Assembly: GCA_030272155.1 (NCBI GenBank)
Contig: CP126203.1
Span: 3,224,001 to 3,288,000 of the forward strand
DNA length: 64,000 bases
From: Tetradesmus obliquus
Taxonomy: Eukaryota; Chlorophyta; Chlorophyceae; Sphaeropleales; Scenedesmaceae
Direction: 5' to 3'
The position numbers and the translations under genes are program-made. Positions 57,949-64,000 of the stretch are shown here, one piece after another. Numbering within the stretch: position 1 is the first letter of the stretch; each line of letters begins with the position of its first letter. The notes beneath the pieces are model-generated. The model had not been told where the DNA came from. It saw nothing but the letters and a program-made list of their open reading frames with translations, and made no database searches.

Positions 57949-58307
57949 GGCTGGTTAACGAGCACAGTAGATGCACCATACCAGAACATTTGCACTGCCT
58001 TTGCTGCCGTTCGACATATCCAGGAGTGGGTTTGAACAGATGCCATAAACCTGGGATGACTTGTTGTTATGCCGTGTGTCAGCAATTGTACTGCTGCCTT
58101 CCCCTGTGGACACCACAGACAGCTGATTGACGTGTTCCTATTGCATTAGGCAAAGGCACGTTGCAGCCTCGAGATTGGAGTCACCACCATCAACATCCTA
58201 CACGGCATACACAGACGTGTCTCTGACAACAGGAAGCAGTAAGCGCCTCGATCGGGGTTGCATTGATGGTATCTTGTCTCTGAAATTGTCTTAGAGACGC
58301 ACCAGCT
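57949..58307. promoter_or_regulatory. Divergent promoter region, CEP83-like / CBS genes
   Basis: Only 359 bases separate the two ATG codons of these head-to-head genes, so a shared bidirectional promoter is likely. I see no clear TATA box. Confidence 0.45.
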
Positions 58308-61300
58308 ATGGCACCTGCGTGCACCCCAGAGACCATAGAGCGAATCGCTACGCTGTTGAAGGACACCAACCTGCACGACCTGCTCAGCCCTCAAAATGTG
58401 ATTATCCTGAAGGACTCTGCAACGGTGGAGCAGTCGCTGAAGGTGCGGCTCATGACCCCTGGCCACTGCCACCAGCTGTCCACACCAGCCGTGCCTACGC
58501 ACATGCAACACGATCTGGCGTTCCCTCTGCTGTCATGTATGCTTGAGTGCTTCACATTACCCACTACTATCTTGCTACCACGTACAACACAGCCCAGCAG
58601 CTGCATGCAAAAGTTTGCTGTTGATTGTTTACACTGCTGTCAATGCTGCAGACGCTGGCATCAAAGCGCATCCTATCATCACCGGTGGTGGCAGCTCCGG
58701 ATGCAGATGCTAAGGTAGGACATTGTTCATGCATAGCACACCAATCCTGCAAGCTGTGCAATACATGCGTGCTTGCCACCTGTACTGCTTCACCATGTCT
58801 CGTCTGTATGTTGCGCTGCATCTCGGTGCAGCCTGCCATGTTATCACACGCTGCACTCACAAACAGCTTCACTGGCACGCCTGGCATCATCATACAGCAT
58901 CAATTTGATCCTCCATCAAAGCCTCTCCAGTAAGACATATCCTGTGCTTCTCTCTTATCGAAACCAAACTGGTTTCACACGCAGCCCCCTGGCTGCGGCT
59001 GCCTCGCCCCGCTGTTCGCACAGGCGCCGCCGGGCGCACACTGGCCGCAGGAGAAAGGGCTTGCAGGAAACCACCAGATCCTGGGCTTCCTCGACGTGCG
59101 CGACGTGCTGAGCAGCTTCCTGGCAGGTGAGCGGCCAGCAGCAGCAGCAGCAGCAGGGCCTTGCAGGCAACCGCCAGATTCTGGGCTTCCTGGACGTGCG
59201 CGATGTGCTCAGCAGCTTCCTGGCAGGTGCAAGCCAGCAGCAGCAGCAGCGCTTTGTTAGGCTAGCGCAGGCAGCTGCGGCATCAGCTTGGGCAGAAGGG
59301 AGGCAAAGCAGAAGCCAGCCAGTGGTGTATATGGTCAAATTCTGCAGTTGCAGTAGCAGCAGCAGCAACAGCCTAGCCGGGCGTGGGCAGCTGGGCGGAC
59401 TCGGGTGGAGGAACGTAGTAATGGGAGCTAGCTGGAGGTGCAGCAGCAGGGTAGTACGGCCTCGTGGTGCCCACATGTGTTGTGGCGTCAGATATGTGTG
59501 CACTGTATGGCACACTTGCCAGCACTGTGCACTGCCCTCTGGGTCTGCCCACCATAGTGACCTGTGTGTGGTGTGGAGCAGGCATGGGCGCTGTTGCTGC
59601 AAGCTCCCAGGGGCTGCTTGCGTCGTGCTGCTGCTGTGCTTTCGTGCTGCTGCTGTGAGTTCATCATGCAGTATGCAGTATAAACCAAGCATCACAACTG
59701 CTGCTGCTGCTGCTGCTCTGCTGCAGAGCTTGAAGGCCACGGCAACCTGCCCAAGATGAAGATGCTGCAGAAGATGCGGCTGCTGGAGGAGCAGGGCTCC
59801 AGCTTCGCCACCACAGCCATCAAGGACCTTAAGGTCTTCGGTGAGTGCTTGCATGTTGGTTTTGTTATGTTTTACATGCAGATAAAGGAGGGTGTGCAGT
59901 ATGTTGACGGTGCATTGTAGCGCTCAGCAGTTGGTGGCTGTCTGTGTGAACCACGCAGGGCAACCGCCAAAGATAAGTGGCAACCATCTTGTGTCTTTGC
60001 TCTCTTTTCGCCAGCAGGCCACATGACATGCACTGCGCCTGTGATCAGCAGCAGATCAGGGAGGCATGCACTGCTTGATGAGCCCCCTGTGCACAGCATC
60101 ATCAAAGCAGCCCGCTGCACCTGAAGTGTGCCACTGTCTTTTTCCTGCTGGACTCTTCTGCCTGTCGGCTCGTGTCGCACTTTTGTAACAATGTTTCTCA
60201 TGCATGACATTCTACTCTCTGCTGCTGCAGGCGGCGATGGCGACTTCCTGCATACCAGCGAGGCAGCGCAGACCAGCGTGCTGGACGTGATCGTGAACGG
60301 GCTGCTGAACCCCAAAGAGAGGTGTGCAGCCGACACCCTGCAACTGTGGGTGCAACGGCAAGGACAGGCATGCAGCAGCACACACGCATCAGCAGCCAGC
60401 AGCAGCTGTTGCGGCACTGCGCAGGCAGCATCATCAGCAGCAGGCATGGCAGTGAGCAGCGGGCAGTAGCAGCAGCAGCTGGCTAGCATTGATACCTTCA
60501 AGAGCATCAGTAGCAGGGCTAGTTGCTATGTTCGATGGTTCTGTATGGCGGTGTGGCAGCATTGGTGTTGTGTGCATGTGTTGAAACAACCCCCCGTGCA
60601 CATCGGCTGACTCTCTGTTGCAGTGCATGCGCTGCACATGTCGACTCCTCCTGCTTGATGTGCATGCTGATCATGTGCCTGCAACTTTGTGCATTTCGCT
60701 GCTGGTTGCACTGGCTCTGGCTGACTTGCAGCTTACCTTGTGCCGCCTGACGTGCACCCCCTTGCTGCTGCTGCTGCTGTCACTGTTTCTGTACTGCTTG
60801 TTCTGCCCTGCAGAGGCGCGCACCAGGGCAAGCACATAGTCACAGGCACGGTGCACCGGGTGGCTATTTATGACAACCACTTCCGCATCAGCAACATCAT
60901 CAGCCAGACAGACATCATCAAGTGCGTGTTTGTAAGGGTTGCTGGTGTATCGACTGGTTATATTCCCTGCTTTGTGACAGTTCTGAATGGTTTGGTTTAG
61001 TATTTAGTACTGTTAAATACTGTTAAACACAGACAATTGTCGAGTAGACAGTCCTCATGTCTTCAATCACACTATGCTCAGCTTCTTTGCTGGTGGTTGG
61101 CGACCTGCCCTGGCGACCACCTTGTCACTGAGGGTTGTTATTTCAGTGAGTCCTCCCTGCTGTTGTCAACCCTGCTGCTGCACAGGTTCATCTTCATGAA
61201 CAAGGGCGAGCTGGGCGACCTGGCCACAAAAACAACTCCAGATATTTCACTGATGTATGTGTCATCCCACACCCGACACACTTGCCACATGAACCCACGG

Positions 61301-62703
61301 ATGCAACCCCTCTATCTTGCCGCATGCAGGTTCATCTTCATGAACAAGGGCGAGCTGGGCGACCTGGCCACCAAGACAGCAGCAGAGCTGGGCTGGGCCA
61401 GTCGGAAGTTTCCCTGTTACTGATTTTTATTCCCTTCATCAAAACCCTCCCTGCTGTTGCCACCCCTGCCGCTGCTGCTGCCTCCTAGGTTCATCTTCAT
61501 GAACAAGGGCGAGCTGGGCAACCTGGCCACATTGTTGTCTTTGATACTGATGAACTGCTGCTGAGGAAATTCCCCTCATTGAACCCTTCTTGCTGCTTTA
61601 CAGGTTCATCTTCATGAACAAGGGAGACCTGGGTGACCTGGCCACATCAACACTTCACAAATTCCACCAATGATTGCGCCGGCACGCACCCGACATACTT
61701 GCCGCATGCAGGTTCATTTTTATGAACAAGGGCGAGCTGGGCGACCTGGCGACCAAGACAGCTGCAGAGCTGGGCTGGGCCAGCCGGCCTGTTGTCACGC
61801 TGGGCCCCGATGTGAGCGCCATCGAGGCGATGCTGCTGATGAACCAGAAGCAGATCAGCGCGCTGGCGGTGGTGGATGGGGTGGGCAAGATCATTGGCAA
61901 CTTCAGCGTCAGCGAGATGAGGTGAGGATGCTGTTTGTGTCGAGGAGTTAGTTGAGGGGAGGGCTGGCATGTGGAGCAGGGAGGCAGCTGTTCCTAGGCA
62001 TGGTATGCTTGCAGGGTCAGGAAGATCATCAGGTGGGGCAGAATCAGGCTGCGAAACCAGGGTGCATGTGAGGCAGGGTTGCTTTTGTGTGCCAGATCAG
62101 CGCGCTGGCGGTGGTGGACGGCGTGGGCAAGATCATCGGCAACTTCAGCGTCAGCGAGATGAGGTGAGATGAATTGTTGTGCACAAGGTCCAGCGTCTGT
62201 TCGAATTGAGCTGAGTTTCAAGGCATGTGTTGTTGGTGGGCAGGATCATCTGGTGCGCTGGCGCTGCCTGTGGGCAAGGTCTCCAGGTTGAAGTACCTTG
62301 CTGTTGCTGACAGGCCTTGCTGTTGCTGACAGGCACTTGGCGGCTGCTGCTGCTGCTGCTGCTGCAGGACCATCATGGCTGAGCACTTTGGCGCGCTGGC
62401 GCTGCCTGTGGGCGAGTTCCTTGCGCTGGAGCACGGCACCGAGTTCCAGGGCTACAGCCACATCCACGAGCAGGAGGTGGTGCAGAGCAAGGGGCACAAG
62501 TGAGCCGGTCAAACCTGGTCAAACTTGGTCAAAGATGTGTGTCAGCTGTCACAGATGTGGTCAAAGTGCCATGCCAGGGCGGGTTGCGTTGCTGCTGGAT
62601 TGCGCTGTGAGGTTCTGCAGTGCAATGCACTCATGCGGCGTGTTTGCTGCTTTCGCACAAGCTGTGATGCACAGCAAGTCCAACATGCTGAACTATTATC
62701 TTC

Positions 62704-62760
<57 letters not shown>

Positions 62761-63758
62761 GCAGGTTCATCACAGACCGCATCGCACGCGCGAGGCCACG
62801 CACCCCTGGGGAGGAAGTGGGCCAGAACCTCATCCTGGTGACACCACAGGTGGGTGGCTGGCGGGGTGGCGCCTGGCGCCTGAGCCTGCATAGCCGAGCC
62901 TGCATAGCTATGGACTGCTAACCAGCTGTGTGTGATGCAAGGCCATGAATGGAAGCGTGAGGTGGACCTATCTGCAGCTGTTGCGGCCAGGTATCTGCAT
63001 CGTAGATCACTTCGATTCTGGTGAGGACAAACGTATTTTCTACATGCAATGCTCAGCACGTGCTCAGACATGCTCTCTGTGTTGCTGCTGACCTGCAGGC
63101 CACCATGATTGAGATTCTGGACAAGATTGTCAGCCACCGCATCCACAGGTGAGCCTGCCGGCATTTCAGTGGCATCACATGCACTGAATCCAAATTTCTG
63201 CTTTCCCACAAACTGCTGCAGCGTGCAGAACTCGACTGCTTAGATGTGATTCGAATACTTTGCTGCTGTTTCGCCAGATGCATGCAAGGAGCAGCCGCTG
63301 CTTGCAAATCTGGATTGGGTGATGCCAAGTTGCTGCAGCAGCAGGTGCAGCAGCAGCAAGATTTCTGCAGTGTGCGGCGGTTTTATGCTCCGTTTGCCTG
63401 TCACTACTTGCGCCCCCCGGCCATTTGGCATTATTGTAATGAAACAGTGTGCGGCCGCAACTCCCAGCTCAGCACTTCTTCTTCAACATGCACCACCAGC
63501 CAGCAAACTACTGCGCCGACGTCGCAACATGTTGTGCCATGTTATGTTTGCAGGGTGTATGTGATTGACGAGCTGGAGCGGCCGGTGGGCGTGGTCACAT
63601 GCACTGACGTGGTGCGCCTCATCATCAGCTTGGTGCAGCCCGCAGCGCTGCCAGCCAGCCGGCCAGGCTCAGCCAAGCAGCTGCAGCAGCTGGAGCAGCA
63701 GGAAGCAGAGCAGCAGCAGCACGACCAGCAGAAAGATGCGGACGCGATGCAGCAATAG
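58308..63758 (+). CDS. Four-CBS-domain protein, AMPK-gamma/SNF4-like
   Basis: Eleven exons join in phase to 422 residues: 58308-58442, 58652-58714, 59051-59126 (or 59157-59226), 59727-59840, 60231-60321, 60814-60921, 61712-61921, 62368-62499, 62765-62849, 63099-63148 and 63554-63758. CBS1 spans VIILKDSATVEQSLK to ILGFLDVRDVLSSFL, CBS2 ends HRVAIYD..RISNIISQTDII, CBS3 is PVVTLGPDVSAIEAMLL to IIGNFSVSEMR and CBS4 is LILVTPQATMIEILD to RVYVIDE..VGVVTCTDVVRLI. Paired CBS domains form Bateman modules that bind adenine nucleotides. Four repeats with the HRV(A/Y) pattern resemble AMPK-gamma subunits and plant SNF1-related regulators, so a role in energy sensing is inferred, not shown. The C-terminus is a Gln-rich tail. 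Starts and ends of exons 3 and 7 are locally duplicated. Confidence 0.8.
59051..59226 (+). repeat. Duplicate pair of CBS-gene exon 3
   Basis: Two tandem copies code GNHQILGFLDVRDVLSSFLA and GNRQILGFLDVRDVLSSFLA. Each has its own AG acceptor and GT donor, entering in phase 0 and leaving in phase 1. Differences are mostly synonymous. Confidence 0.85.
61186..61760 (+). repeat. Five starts of CBS-gene exon 7
   Basis: AG|GTTCATCTTCATGAACAAGG occurs at 61186, 61330, 61489, 61603 and 61712. The second copy is colinear for about 80 bases (to GWASR). Only the last continues into CBS3. After the exon, its tail (QISALAVVDG to EMR) is copied at 62096-62163 with a good donor. Confidence 0.9.
62703..62760 (+). 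repeat. (CTG)n run forming a 3' splice site (CBS exon 9)
   Basis: About 19 CTG triplets with one CTA end in CTGTGCAG|GTTCATC. Confidence 0.9.
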
Positions 63759-64000
63759 CAGCGCTGGCGGAGGAACTGCGGGCAGGGGAGGAACGGGGTG
63801 CGTAGCGGCGGCTGCAGTGGCAGCCGGTGCTGCTGCTGAGTGAACTCAACAGGGCAGGGTTAGTAACATGCCAGGTCAGCAGGCCAGGGTTTGGGTTTAG
63901 TACTATTGGCCTGGATGACTGGTGTGTTTGGGTGTTCAAGGTCGCCAGCGCTTTTGCATTCGGCCATCTGAGCAAGTTGGCTCGCCATGTGTGCGGCATT
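63759..64000. other. Downstream flank of the CBS gene
   Basis: Presumed 3' UTR and intergenic sequence up to the window end. Nothing recognisable is seen, and no TGTAA was found. Confidence 0.35.

Noticed and set aside
58955-59854. Minus-strand open frame of 299 codons
   Set aside because: It is the antisense of CBS-gene exons 3 and 4 and of CTG runs, and has no protein-like motifs.

Overview
Eukaryotic nuclear DNA, most likely from a green alga (core Chlorophyta, perhaps Sphaeropleales or Chlamydomonadales). The reasons are intron-dense genes with GT-AG splicing, CTG/CAG trinucleotide runs everywhere, TGTAA-type polyadenylation signals behind several genes, plant-type families (3-ketoacyl-CoA synthase, BAHD acyltransferase) next to a ciliary/centriolar CEP83-like gene, and two nuclear tRNA genes. 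The species assignment is inference. I read the gene models by hand from splice sites, reading phase and family similarity; no search was run.

Layout: 181-1319 (-) is part of a NYN-domain/zinc-finger protein gene that runs off the left edge. 2914-5102 (-) is a 3-ketoacyl-CoA synthase. 6047-10502 (-) is a BAHD-like acyltransferase whose last intron and exon start are amplified into a 136-bp array. 11661-27756 (+) is a HECTD2-like HECT ubiquitin ligase. Its intron 11 (9.6 kb) is packed with 5'-truncated retroelement copies, all on the minus strand, and ends with a tRNA-Glu. 28.5-32.4 kb is a second retroelement cluster, followed by a tRNA-Ser. 33973-44562 (+) is an 18-exon, two-domain DUF1538 membrane protein. 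47052-51923 (-) is a small C2HC plus SWIM zinc-finger protein. 52418-57948 (-) is a CEP83-like coiled-coil protein. 58308-63758 (+) is a four-CBS-domain, AMPK-gamma-like protein. The genes are ordinary unlinked eukaryotic genes, and I see no operon-like or pathway relation between them.

The most unusual property is a recurrent architecture. In almost every gene, short pieces of exon ending exactly at a splice site, together with adjoining intron, are locally tandem-duplicated from 2 to about 11 times. This yields decoy exons, in-frame microexon arrays and two pairs of phase-matched exons that look mutually exclusive. Introns also very often end in a (CTG)n run directly before the acceptor AG, so that the microsatellite serves as the polypyrimidine tract. 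These points, and the serial retroelement pile-up at re-used target sites beside tRNA genes, are the observations most worth following up.
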